Positions 9,141 through 18,646 of a DNA stretch of 64,000 nt are shown one piece after another; the stretch's first letter is position 1; each line of letters opens with the position of its first letter. The notes under the pieces were generated by a model. The model was not told where the DNA came from. It was given only the letters and a program-made list of their open reading frames with translations, and made no database searches. Position numbers and translations under genes: made by a program. Source of the stretch: Solirubrobacterales bacterium (GTDB lineage Bacteria > Actinomycetota > Thermoleophilia > Solirubrobacterales > Solirubrobacteraceae); assembly GCA_019241635.1 (NCBI GenBank), contig JAFAWR010000285.1, positions 1 to 64,000 on the forward strand, read 5' to 3'.

Positions 9141-11696
9141 TCAGCCTCCTCGAAGTTGGTTTGCGCTGCTCAGGAATCGTCGCCCGTCCTCGTACCGCTG
9201 TGCATAGGCCCTGTACGCGGGAGAGCGTTCCAGCTCCGTCGGACCGTCGCCCGCGATCTCCAGGGCCGGCAGATCCCGGTCGAGGCTGACGAGCCCAAGC
9301 TCCGCGAGGACCTGGATCAGCCGGGCCGCCAGACGTGCCGGGCGACCGTGCGGACCGTCTCCGCGAAGCAGGTGCTCGAGCTCCTCGCCGGTGACCCTCC
9401 CGCGGAGCCGTAGGCTCCGGTAAAGGGTCACGAGCGAAGCACGGAGACCGTACTCCAGCTCGTGCATCTGCTGTGCAAAGCGTAGCTCAGGCTCGCCCCA
9501 CGCCAAGTGGGTAAATCCGTGTCCGGCGTCGAGGAGCGCGCCCGCCGACGGGATCGCGGGAGGATCGAGCGCCACGAGCTGCGGGAAACGCTCGGCGAGA
9601 AGAGGGTCGAGCTCGAGCGCGTGGTAGGAGATCAGGGCAAATCCGCCGGCGCGCGAGCCCAGCCCGGCCAGGCGGCGGGGAGCATCCGCGCACACCGCGA
9701 GCACCGCGCCGCCCGCCGTGCCTGCATCGCGGAGCACGGCCAGCGGGCTGTGCCCGCGGTGGTCGACCACGTTCCGTGTCCTCGCCACCACCGGACCCGG
9801 CGCCGACGGGTCGCGCGTCGTCTCGGCCAGCACCTCCGCCAGGTAGTCGTCCGGTTCGCCCACCAGCTCGATCGTCTCGGGACCGCAGGGCCGGGCATGA
9901 CCGAGCACCAGGCGCGGCTCGACCGCGCCGTTCCAGAAGTTGCGCTCGAGCCGGAACGTCGCATCGACCGGCTCGTCGGCCTCGACGCCGAGGCGTCCCC
10001 CGCACCCGAAGGCGACCGCCCTCGCGCTGATCCCGCCCGATCCGACCGAGAAGCGCAGGTGGCGCCCCTCCCCCATCGGCCGCAGGTCGCGCAGCCGCGC
10101 GCCGGGCACGAGCAGTCGCGGGCGCGGGTTGCCCATCCCGCAGGGCTCCAGGCGCTCGAGCTCCTCGGCCAGCTGAAGGCCGAGATCGCAACCCGACGCG
10201 ATCGCGTCCACCCGTTCGCGTGGCACGAGCAGATCGGGCGTGAGGACCTCCCCGGCGTGGCGCTCGAACGCGGCACGGAACGCCTCGAGGCGCTCGCGGC
10301 GGATCGTCAGGCCGGCCGCCGCCCGGTGCCCGCCATAGCGCTCCAGGTGTTCGGCACTCGCGGTTAGCGCGGCCAGCAGATCGAAGCCGGGGATGCTCCG
10401 AGCCGACCCCGAGCCCACGTCTCCGTCCAACCCGATCACAACAACCGGCCGATGGTGACGCTCGACCACCCGCGAGGCGACGATCCCGACCACGCCCGGG
10501 TGCCATCCCTCGCCGGCCAGGACGAACGACCGGCGCTCTCCGTGCTCGGCCACCTGGTCGGCCGCCTGGGCCTCGGCCTCCCACACGATGCGCTGCTCGA
10601 CGGCGCGGCGCTCGGCGTTCACGCGTTCGAGCTCGGAGGCGATCTGCGCGGCTCGGACCTCGTCGTGGGTCAGCAGCAGCTCGAGCCCGGCGTCAGCTCG
10701 TCGGAGCCGCCCCGCGGCGTTGATGCGGGGCGCCAGACGGAAGGCCAGGGCGTGGGTGTCGAGCGCGCTCGGATCGACGCCGGAGGCACTCATCAGGGCG
10801 CGCAGCCCTGGCCTCGAGGTCCTGGCCAGGGCACGCAGCCCGTGCCGGACGAGCCGGCGGTTCTCACCGGTCAGCGGCATCAGGTCGGCCACCGTGGCCA
10901 GGGCGACCAGTTCGAGCTCGTCCTCCAGGTTCGGCGCGCCCAGCGCCTGCGCGACCTTGTAGGCGACCCCGGTGCCGCACAGCTCCGGACAGGGGTAGCC
11001 GCAGACGCCGGGGTGGACGATCTCGGCCTCGGGAAGACGCCCGTCCGCGCGGGGGGCGTGATGGTCGCAGACGACCACGTCGAGTCCGGCCGCGCGGGCT
11101 GCCGCGACCTCCTCGACGGCGGTGATCGCACAATCGACGGTGACGAGCAGGCCCGTGCCGCGCTCGGCCAGACGCTGAACCGTGCCGAGCGACAGCCCAT
11201 ACCCATCGGTGATCCGATCGGGCAGATACCAGCCCACGTCGGCGCCGCGAGTGCGCAGGGCGCGAATCATGATTGCGGTCGCACACACGCCGTCGACGTC
11301 GTAGTCGCCGTGCACCACGATGCGGCTGCCTCGCCCGATGTGCCGCTCGATCACGCCGACGGCGCGGTCGATCCCGGCGAACGCGCTCGGCGGGTGCGAC
11401 TCCTGGGGGTCCAGGAACGCCCGCGCGGCGCCGGGGTCGGCGAGCCCGCGGCGGACCAGGACCTGGGCGAGAACATGGCTGACGCCGAGCGCTCTGCGCA
11501 GCGCGAGCGCGGCACTCAGGTCGTAGTCGGGAATCTCCAGGCGCGGCGTCGGCGCCGGCGGGTCAGGAACGGCACGGAGGGTGACCTGGGGGAGGTCCTC
11601 CGCGGCCGCCGGGCCGCCGGGCGGGGTCGCGGGCGCGGGCGCGCCGGTGGGAACGAGCTCGAGCGGTGTGGAGCGGAGAAGGGCTGCCTCGGCCAT
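9141..11696 (-). CDS. recJ: Single-stranded-DNA-specific exonuclease RecJ
   Basis: DHH motifs HGDYDVDGVCATAIM, VVCDHHAPR; APRINAAGRL. Confidence 0.95.
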   Translation of the reverse strand: MAEAALLRSTPLELVPTGAPAPATPPGGPAAAEDLPQVTLRAVPDPPAPTPRLEIPDYDLSAALALRRALGVSHVLAQVLVRRGLADPGAARAFLDPQESHPPSAFAGIDRAVGVIERHIGRGSRIVVHGDYDVDGVCATAIMIRALRTRGADVGWYLPDRITDGYGLSLGTVQRLAERGTGLLVTVDCAITAVEEVAAARAAGLDVVVCDHHAPRADGRLPEAEIVHPGVCGYPCPELCGTGVAYKVAQALGAPNLEDELELVALATVADLMPLTGENRRLVRHGLRALARTSRPGLRALMSASGVDPSALDTHALAFRLAPRINAAGRLRRADAGLELLLTHDEVRAAQIASELERVNAERRAVEQRIVWEAEAQAADQVAEHGERRSFVLAGEGWHPGVVGIVASRVVERHHRPVVVIGLDGDVGSGSARSIPGFDLLAALTASAEHLERYGGHRAAAGLTIRRERLEAFRAAFERHAGEVLTPDLLVPRERVDAIASGCDLGLQLAEELERLEPCGMGNPRPRLLVPGARLRDLRPMGEGRHLRFSVGSGGISARAVAFGCGGRLGVEADEPVDATFRLERNFWNGAVEPRLVLGHARPCGPETIELVGEPDDYLAEVLAETTRDPSAPGPVVARTRNVVDHRGHSPLAVLRDAGTAGGAVLAVCADAPRRLAGLGSRAGGFALISYHALELDPLLAERFPQLVALDPPAIPSAGALLDAGHGFTHLAWGEPELRFAQQMHELEYGLRASLVTLYRSLRLRGRVTGEELEHLLRGDGPHGRPARLAARLIQVLAELGLVSLDRDLPALEIAGDGPTELERSPAYRAYAQRYEDGRRFLSSANQLRGG

Positions 11697-11798
11697 CGCG
11701 GGCAGGGTATGGGCCGCTCCCGACGGAATCGCCTGATGACAGGCCGTTCGCGAGCGGTCACGGGCGCTCCGCCCGGGCGCGGCGTGCGGGCCGGGCGG

Positions 11799-11914
11799 GG
11801 TGCAAAACGTGCCAAAGTCCGCCCTCGGGCCCCGCCAATGCGCAGATAAGCGTCGTGGAGGCGCTTATGTGGTCATGGAGCCGGAGCGCCGCGCGATTTG
11901 GCACGTTTTGCACC
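11799..11914. repeat. Nested palindromic element: perfect 18-bp outer inverted repeat and an inner 7-bp stem
   Basis: ggtgcaaaacgtgccaaa (11799-11816) / tttggcacgttttgcacc (11897-11914); inner ataagcg...cgcttat. Confidence 0.9.
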
Positions 11915-11917
11915 GTC

Positions 11918-11977
11918 GCGCGAGGTCTGGCCGCGCGAGGTCTGGCCGCGCAAGGTCTGGCCGTGCTAGGTCTGGCC
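11918..11977. repeat. 15-bp tandem repeat x4 (gcgcgaggtctggcc, last copies diverged)
   Basis: Copies at 11918, 11933, 11948 and 11963. Confidence 0.9.
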
Positions 11978-12030
11978 GGCGGGGCGGGTTAACGAACGGC
12001 CGGAGCCGCCGGGGGAACGCGCGCGGGGCC

Positions 12031-12321
12031 TCAGGCCAGGCCGGGCTCGGCGGCCGCAGCAGCGGCGCGCTCGCGCCGCACGCCCTCGAACCACACGATG
12101 GCCAGCCCGATCAGCGTGCCCGGGATCGCCTCGATCGCCGTGCCCAGATCGGTGGCGTGGCGCCCCGGGATGGCGAAGCCGTTGACGAGCCAACCGAACA
12201 GCGCCGAGCCGATCAGCGCGCCGATCAGCGCGCCGACGATGCCGCCCCAGAAGCGATCGGGAAGCCAGATCGTGAAGTGCCAGAGGGCGAGGCCCATCAT
12301 GGCCCAGGCGAGCATGCCCAT
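12031..12321 (-). CDS. GlsB/YeaQ/YmgE-like small membrane protein (transglycosylase-associated family)
   Basis: MGMLAWAMMGLALWHFTIWLPDRFWGGIVGALIGALIGSALFGWL; Gly-rich TM pattern. Confidence 0.7.
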   Translation of the reverse strand: MGMLAWAMMGLALWHFTIWLPDRFWGGIVGALIGALIGSALFGWLVNGFAIPGRHATDLGTAIEAIPGTLIGLAIVWFEGVRRERAAAAAAEPGLA

Positions 12322-12364
12322 CAGCGACGCCTCCCGTGGCGGGGACGAACGCGGCAGGTCGCCA

Positions 12365-15300
12365 TCAGCGCCGCCTCCCGTGGCGACGGTTTCGCGGCTG
12401 CCTCGGCTTGGCCGGGCGCTTCTGGGTCGGCGCCACGCCCTCGTTCTCGGCGATGTCGGGCGCGGGGCGCACCTCGCCAGGAGCCTGCGTCTCACCGTCC
12501 ACGCGGGGGGCGCCGTTGCCAGCCCCGTCGGCGCCGTCGACGGGCTTCGGAGCCGCGCCGGCATCCGGCTCGGTCCGCCGGGCGGGCGCCGGCTTGGCCC
12601 GCGGCTTCTGAGTCCGCGGCGCGGGGCCGTCGGTCGAGCGGGTGTGGGACAGCCGCTTGGTCAGCGTGGAGGTGCGGCGGGTCGGCCCCGGCTGCTCGTC
12701 GGCGATGTCTTGCTTCATCTGCTCGAACTCGGCAGCCGAGACGTTCTCGGCGTCCGGGGTGGTCAGCCGACCGGCGCGCCGGCGGCGCCTGGCGGCGGGT
12801 TCGACGTCGCCGCCGACCGCCGCGTAGGCGGGCACGTACCCGAGGTCGGACTCGATCCGCTCGCGGCGGTGGCGGTATTGACTCTCGCGCTCCTTCCAGT
12901 GCGTGAGCACCGGGGAGGCGATGAAGATCGACGAATACGCACCCGAGGCCACGCCGATGAGCAGCGCGAAGGCGAAGTCGGTGAGCTCGGTGGACCCCGC
13001 GGTGCCGCCGAACAGGAGCAGCGCCACGATCGGCATCAGCGTGCACGCCGTGGTGGCAATCGACCGGGTCAGCACCTCGGACATCGAGCGGTTGACGATC
13101 TGCGAGAACGCCGCGCGCGGCATGCGCGGGATGTTCTCCCTGACTCGGTCGAAGACGATGATCGTGTCGTACATCGAGTAGCCGAGGATGGTCAGCAGCG
13201 CGGCCACGGTCGCGGTGGTCACCTGGCGCCCGGTCAGCGCGTAGACGCCGCTGGTGATCAGCAGGTCGTGCGCGAGCGCGATCATCACCGGGATCGCGAA
13301 CTTCCACTCAAAGCGCAGGGCCACGTAGGCCGAGATCACCAGCAGCGAGGCGATGATCGCGACCACCGCGCTGTTGGCCACGGTCTTGCCGAAGGTCGGA
13401 CCGACCGAGGTGTAGTTGAATGCCTTCTCGTTGTCGGCGATCCCGAACTTCGCCTGCAGCGAGTTCTGGATCGCCGCGCGACCGCCGTGCGGCGCCGTCT
13501 TGAACGAGATCTGGTACGCGTTTGTCCCGAGCGACTTGTCGCCGGTGATCTTCTGCACGGTGGAGTCCGTCACGCCGAGCGAGTTCATCACCGAGGAGAC
13601 TTGCTGCTGGGTGGCGGCATGCTCGAGCCCGACCGTGACGCGGGTGCCCGACGTGAAGTCGATCCCCAGGTTCAGGCCTCGGCCGCCGATGGCCAGCGCC
13701 CCGACGGCCAGGATCACGCCGGACATCGAGAAGAAGTACCGGGAGGCGCCCATGAAGTCGAAGCGCCACACCCGCTTCTCCCCCCCTGCCCCGAGCGCCG
13801 ACGGGCGGTGGATTAGCCGCGAGCTGCCCATCGTGGTGAGGATCGCCTGGGTGGCCATGACCGCCGTGAACAGCGAGACGAACGTGCCGATGCCGAGCGT
13901 GAAGGCAAAGCCCTGCACGTCGGAGGTGGCGAGCACGAACAGGATGAACGCGGTCATGATCGTGACCACGTTCGCGTCGATGATCGCGGTCAGGCCCTTG
14001 CGGTAGCCGGTGACGATGCCCTGGCGGATCGAGCGCCCGCCGCGGATCTCCTCCTTGACCCGCTCGAAGATCACCACGTTGGCGTCGGCGGCAACGCCGA
14101 TGGTCAGGATCAGACCGGCGATGCCCGGCAGCGTCAGGGTGATCGGAATCAGCTTGATCAGCGCGTAGAAGTAGATGCCGTAGACGGCCAGGCCGGCCAC
14201 CGCGATCACCCCGAGCACGCGGTAGTAGGCGATCAGGAAGATCGCGACCACGAGCAGTCCGACCATGCCCGCGATCAGGCCCGAGTGCAGCGCCTGCTTG
14301 CCGAGCGTGGCCGACACCTGGGACTCCGAGATCAGCTTGAGGTTGATCGGCAGCGCACCCAGGCGCAGCTCGTTGGCCAGATCCTCGGCCGAGGTGATCG
14401 TGAAGCTGCCGCTGATGTCGGCGCCGTTGTCGCCGTTGATCCCGTCCGGGTACTGCTTGTAGTCGATGTAGGGAACCGTGATGAGCTCGTTGTCGAGCGC
14501 CACCGCGAAGTGCTGGTTGAGCGACTGGCCGAGACCGCTGACCAGGCTGCCCCGGCGGGCGATCGCCGCGGTCACGTTCTGGAACGCGGTCTTGCCCTTC
14601 GAGCTGAAGCCGAACGTCACGTTGGGCTCGCCGGTGTTGGAGTCCGTGCTCTGCTGCGGATTGGTGATGTCCGACCCGCGCAGCGCGATGTTGTCCTTGA
14701 GCACGTAGAACTGCGCGCTCGGCGAGCCGAGTGGCACCGGATGGGCGAAGCTCGCGGGAATCGCCTGCAGGACCACCCAGCCGCGGGGGATCGTGATGAT
14801 CTGGCCCTCGGACGCGCTCACCCCGTTGGGCAGATCCGACTTGAGGGACTCGAGGCTCTGCTCCTGTCCGGCCAGCAGGCAGTGCTGGCCGGCCACCGGC
14901 ACCGTCCCCTGGTCACGCGCTGCGGTGGCGCACGCCGCGCTCCCCGGCGCTCCGAACATCCAGTACTGCGGACCGAGCCGCGAGTTCGCCGAGCTGGCCC
15001 AGCCCTTCTGCTTGGCGGCGAGCTGCACCGCCTGGTAGAGGCCCAGGCTGCCCGAGCCCGGATTGCCGGGCGCCGAGGACGTGGTCGCGCCCTGGCTGAT
15101 CGTGATCGCGTTCTGATCCTGGGCCTGGAGCTGGTTGGCCACGATCTTGCCGTCCGGCGTCAGAGCATTGGCCTCCCAGTCGTAGAAGGCGAGCTGGGCG
15201 GTCGTGCCCACCTCGCTTTCGGCCCGGGCGGTGTCGCTGACGTTCGGGAGGCCGACCGTGATCTGGTTGCCACTCGAGGTCTGGATCTGGGGCTCGGAGA

Positions 15301-15550
15301 CGCCCAGCGAGTCGACGCGGCTGCGCATGATGTCGACCGCGCGCTGGAGGGCGTCGGCGGTGACATGGGGCGTCTGGGGGCTCGGCAGGCCCTGGTAGAC
15401 CAGCTCGACGCCGCCCTTCAGGTCGAGGCCGAGGACGGTTTTCTTGGACTTCACCGACGTGCCGGGGATTCCGGCGATCACGACCAGTGAGCCGAGGACC
15501 AGCCCCAGGACCAGGAGCAGGATGAAGCCGTTGCGCTGACGATCGGTCAT
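12365..15550 (-). CDS. secDF: Fused protein translocase SecD-SecF with long basic/disordered C-terminal tail
   Basis: SecD: VLGLDLKGGVELVYQ, TIGVAADANVVIFERVKEE; SecF: LNLGIDFTSGTRV, TILGYSMYDTIIVFDRVREN in a single 1061-aa ORF. Confidence 0.96.
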   Translation of the reverse strand: MTDRQRNGFILLLVLGLVLGSLVVIAGIPGTSVKSKKTVLGLDLKGGVELVYQGLPSPQTPHVTADALQRAVDIMRSRVDSLGVSEPQIQTSSGNQITVGLPNVSDTARAESEVGTTAQLAFYDWEANALTPDGKIVANQLQAQDQNAITISQGATTSSAPGNPGSGSLGLYQAVQLAAKQKGWASSANSRLGPQYWMFGAPGSAACATAARDQGTVPVAGQHCLLAGQEQSLESLKSDLPNGVSASEGQIITIPRGWVVLQAIPASFAHPVPLGSPSAQFYVLKDNIALRGSDITNPQQSTDSNTGEPNVTFGFSSKGKTAFQNVTAAIARRGSLVSGLGQSLNQHFAVALDNELITVPYIDYKQYPDGINGDNGADISGSFTITSAEDLANELRLGALPINLKLISESQVSATLGKQALHSGLIAGMVGLLVVAIFLIAYYRVLGVIAVAGLAVYGIYFYALIKLIPITLTLPGIAGLILTIGVAADANVVIFERVKEEIRGGRSIRQGIVTGYRKGLTAIIDANVVTIMTAFILFVLATSDVQGFAFTLGIGTFVSLFTAVMATQAILTTMGSSRLIHRPSALGAGGEKRVWRFDFMGASRYFFSMSGVILAVGALAIGGRGLNLGIDFTSGTRVTVGLEHAATQQQVSSVMNSLGVTDSTVQKITGDKSLGTNAYQISFKTAPHGGRAAIQNSLQAKFGIADNEKAFNYTSVGPTFGKTVANSAVVAIIASLLVISAYVALRFEWKFAIPVMIALAHDLLITSGVYALTGRQVTTATVAALLTILGYSMYDTIIVFDRVRENIPRMPRAAFSQIVNRSMSEVLTRSIATTACTLMPIVALLLFGGTAGSTELTDFAFALLIGVASGAYSSIFIASPVLTHWKERESQYRHRRERIESDLGYVPAYAAVGGDVEPAARRRRRAGRLTTPDAENVSAAEFEQMKQDIADEQPGPTRRTSTLTKRLSHTRSTDGPAPRTQKPRAKPAPARRTEPDAGAAPKPVDGADGAGNGAPRVDGETQAPGEVRPAPDIAENEGVAPTQKRPAKPRQPRNRRHGRRR

Positions 15551-15609
15551 CGCTCTCGCTGGATGCTAGAGGTAGCGGACGGCGGTGTGTCGCTGGCTCG
15601 GATCGGCGC

Positions 15610-16086
15610 TCACCGGTGGTTGGTTGGCGTGAGCACGACCAGCACCCCGCCCTCCTCGTCGTCGTAGGCGGGGAAGATGTCGGCCACGGCCCGAGCGGGA
15701 AGATCGCGCTCGGCGTTCACCTCCACCGGCTTGCCCTTCACGCGCACCTCCCATTCGAGGGCGGTGTGCACGTGATCGGTCCCGTCTTCGAAGCGCAACC
15801 CGAGCACCTCGCCCACCGGACGCCCGATCACCTGTTCGGTCTTCAGCCCGGTGAGCTCGAACGAGCCACGACCGCAGTCGATGATCCGCCCGTCGCCGTC
15901 GCAGGCGAAGAACGCCGCGTTGGGGGCGGGGTAGTAGTCGTCGAGCAGCTCATATAGATAGGCGAAGCCGCATTTCTCGCAGCCGCGGGCCTCATTGCGA
16001 AAGCCGGCGTTGCGGTCGATGCCCATCGACCGGTTGCCGCAGTGCGGGCAGATGAAGTAGTGCTCGTGACTCATAGGTGCGCCCAC
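15610..16086 (-). CDS. Zinc-ribbon plus PAS-like domain protein
   Basis: FICPHCGNRSMGIDRNAGFRNEARGCEKCGFAYLYELLDDYYPAPNAAFFACDGDGRIIDCGRGSFELTGL. Confidence 0.7.
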   Translation of the reverse strand: MGAPMSHEHYFICPHCGNRSMGIDRNAGFRNEARGCEKCGFAYLYELLDDYYPAPNAAFFACDGDGRIIDCGRGSFELTGLKTEQVIGRPVGEVLGLRFEDGTDHVHTALEWEVRVKGKPVEVNAERDLPARAVADIFPAYDDEEGGVLVVLTPTNHR

Positions 16087-16176
16087 CCGGGCGCCCTGAG
16101 GATAGCCGTAGGCACCCGGGCGCTCCCCGGGCTCTTCATCAACACTTAAGGGAGCCCGCGAGGGGTGGGGGCAGGG

Positions 16177-17217
16177 TCAGAGCAGCGACAGCGGTCCCGG
16201 CGGCTCCAACCCGAGGTGGAGGAAGGCGTGCTTGGTCGCCGCCCGCCCCCGAGGAGTGCGCTCGATCAGCCCGCGCTGGAGCAGATACGGCTCGTAGACG
16301 TCCTCGATCGTGTCCTGCTCCTCGCCCACCGCGACCGCCAGCGTGGAGAGACCGACCGGCCCGCCGCCGAACTTCTCGCAGATGGCGCGGAGGATCTCCC
16401 GGTCCAGGCGGTCGAGCCCGGCGTGGTCGACCTGGAGCAGGTCGAGGGCCGACATCGCGACCTGACCGGTGACCACGCCGCTGCCGCGCACCTCGGCGTA
16501 GTCGCGGACGCGTTTGAGCAGGCGATTGGCCACGCGCGGCGTGCCGCGGCTGCGCTCGGCGATGGCGCGGGCGCCGGCGTCCTCGATCGCCACCTCGAGC
16601 AGCCGGGCCGAGCGTCGGACGATCGTGGCCAGATCCTCGAGCCCGTAGTGCTCCAGGCGCTGCTGGATCCCGAACCGATCGCGCAGCGGGGTGGTGATCA
16701 GCCCCGCGCGCGTGGTCGCGCCGATCAGCGTGAAGGGCGGCAGCGGGAGCGTGACTACCTTGGCGCCGGCCCCCTGCCCCACGGTGATCGGCAGGGTGCC
16801 GTCCTCCATGGCGGGATAGAAGGTCTCCTCGAGCGCCCGCGGGAGGCGGTGGATCTCGTCCACGAAGAACACCGCGCGGGGTTCGAGGGCGGTCAGGAAG
16901 GCGGCCACGTCGCCCTTGCGCTCGAGCGCCGGACCGGCCGTCTGGACGAACGGCACCCCGAGCTCGGCGGCCAGGATCTGGGCCAGCGACGTCTTCCCCA
17001 GACCCGGCGGGCCAGACAGCAGCACGTGGTCAAGCGCCTCGCCGCGGCTGGCCGCCGCGGCGACCGCCACCGTGAGCTGGTCCTTGATCGCCTCCTGCCC
17101 GACGAAGTCCTCGAGCCGGCGGGGGCGCAGCGAGCGGTCGAGGTCGTCGTCCGGGAGCAGCTCGGGATCCTGGATCCGCGGGTGCCGATCGTCATGGATC
17201 TCGCGAACCGGGCTCAT
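16177..17217 (-). CDS. ruvB: Holliday junction branch migration helicase RuvB
   Basis: [42 protein letters not shown]. Confidence 0.97.
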   Translation of the reverse strand: MSPVREIHDDRHPRIQDPELLPDDDLDRSLRPRRLEDFVGQEAIKDQLTVAVAAAASRGEALDHVLLSGPPGLGKTSLAQILAAELGVPFVQTAGPALERKGDVAAFLTALEPRAVFFVDEIHRLPRALEETFYPAMEDGTLPITVGQGAGAKVVTLPLPPFTLIGATTRAGLITTPLRDRFGIQQRLEHYGLEDLATIVRRSARLLEVAIEDAGARAIAERSRGTPRVANRLLKRVRDYAEVRGSGVVTGQVAMSALDLLQVDHAGLDRLDREILRAICEKFGGGPVGLSTLAVAVGEEQDTIEDVYEPYLLQRGLIERTPRGRAATKHAFLHLGLEPPGPLSLL

Positions 17218-17239
17218 GGACAGGCCTCGCGAACCGGGC

Positions 17240-17827
17240 TCATCGGCGGGCCATCCTCAGTGCGTGGGCGATCAGGTCCTCGGCCCGCTCGCCCTCGGCG
17301 CCGTCGAGCAGCTCGTCGACCTCGAGCGCCGTGTAGCCGAGCCCGAGCAGGCCGTCCCGGGCCAGGGTCCGCGGATCGTCGGACGCGCCGGCCCCCGCCG
17401 CGATGGCCACGGGGATCGGCGCGGTGGCGCCGACCTTCTCGCGCAGTTCGACGATGATCCGCTCGGCGGTCCGCTTTCCCACCCCGGGAGCGGTCTGGAG
17501 ACGGGCGGTGTCGCCGGCCGCCAGGGCTTTGAGCAGCTCCCGCGGGGGGCCGCCCGAGAGGACCGCCAGCGCGACCTTGGGCCCGACCGACTGCACCGCG
17601 ATCAGCATCAGGAACAGCTCGCGCTCCTCCTCGGTGGCGAAGCCGTAGAGAAGCAGGGCGTCGTCGCGCACGACCATGTGGCTGTGCAGGAGCACCTGCT
17701 TGCCCACCGCCGGAACGTGCCTGAGCGTCTCGGCCGACACCGAGAGGCGATAGCCCACCCCGCCGCAGTCGACGACCACGTAATCGCCGCGGCGGACCGC
17801 GACCGTGCCGGAGACCAGCGCGATCAT
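17240..17827 (-). CDS. ruvA: Holliday junction DNA helicase RuvA
   Basis: [40 protein letters not shown]; upstream of ruvB. Confidence 0.95.
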   Translation of the reverse strand: MIALVSGTVAVRRGDYVVVDCGGVGYRLSVSAETLRHVPAVGKQVLLHSHMVVRDDALLLYGFATEEERELFLMLIAVQSVGPKVALAVLSGGPPRELLKALAAGDTARLQTAPGVGKRTAERIIVELREKVGATAPIPVAIAAGAGASDDPRTLARDGLLGLGYTALEVDELLDGAEGERAEDLIAHALRMARR

Positions 17828-18330
17828 GCGGCAGGCCCCGCCCCGACGAGCGCCCGCTCCAGGGGCGCGCGATTGAGATCGCAGATGGCCACGGCCAGCG
17901 CGTCGGCGGCATGGTCCGGCGAAGGCACGGCGCTCAGCCCGAGGAGCCGGGCGACCATCCGCCCGACCTGGTCCTTGCCGGCTCGCCCGTGCCCGCACAC
18001 GGCGTCCTTGACCTGCTGCGGGGTGTAAGAGCGCGAGGGCACGGCGCGCTCTCCGGCCGCCAGCAGCACCACGCCACGGGCCTGGCCCACCGCGAACGCG
18101 GTGCGCACATTGGCCCCGAAGTAGAGCTCCTCGATGGCCACCGCGGCGGGCCGGAAGCGGTCGAGCAGGTCCCCCACGTGTCCGTGGATCTCGGCCAGCC
18201 GGCGCTCGAGCGGAACACCGGCGTTGGTTTCGATCACCCCGGCGGACAGGGCGTGCAGCCGCGAGCCCGCGCTCTGCACCACGCCGTAGCCGGTGCTCGC
18301 GGTGCCCGGATCGATGCCGAGGACGATCAT
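17824..18330 (-). CDS. ruvC: Crossover junction endodeoxyribonuclease RuvC
   Basis: MIVLGIDPGTASTGYG; AIEELYFGANVRTAFAVGQARG; overlaps ruvA. Confidence 0.95.
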   Translation of the reverse strand: MIVLGIDPGTASTGYGVVQSAGSRLHALSAGVIETNAGVPLERRLAEIHGHVGDLLDRFRPAAVAIEELYFGANVRTAFAVGQARGVVLLAAGERAVPSRSYTPQQVKDAVCGHGRAGKDQVGRMVARLLGLSAVPSPDHAADALAVAICDLNRAPLERALVGAGPAA

Positions 18331-18411
18331 CTCGGACACCATTCTCCGTAGCCGCCCGGACGCCTCCCCGAGGCGCCGGGCCGATCTCGCGGCCAGGGTC
18401 GCCCGAGGCGC

Positions 18412-18621
18412 CTACGCGGCCGGATTCACCGGCGGGTCCCCGCCCTCCTCCTCCTCGGCGATGATCTCGGCGCACAGCCCGACGCATTCGCTGCAGATCG
18501 CCACCGCCGGCGTGGGTCCGGCGATGATCCGGTCCACCTCGGAGGCGCGCTTACCGCAGAACGAGCAGCGAATCGACTCGAGAAACGAGGGCGGCGGCTG
18601 GGGCGGGTCGGCGTCGGCCAT
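18412..18621 (-). CDS. Stand-alone ClpX-type C4 zinc finger protein
   Basis: [36 protein letters not shown] matches the ClpX N-terminal zinc-binding domain; no AAA+ domain (69 aa). Confidence 0.8.
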   Translation of the reverse strand: MADADPPQPPPSFLESIRCSFCGKRASEVDRIIAGPTPAVAICSECVGLCAEIIAEEEEGGDPPVNPAA

Positions 18622-18646
18622 CCGCGCACCGTAGCGCCGCAGCCCG

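Noticed and set aside
16080-16176. cacccgggcgc repeats and GGGCTC/GAGCCC stem downstream of the PAS gene as an ncRNA
   Set aside because: Most simply a terminator/short repeat between genes; no U-tract or recognised RNA family, insufficient evidence.
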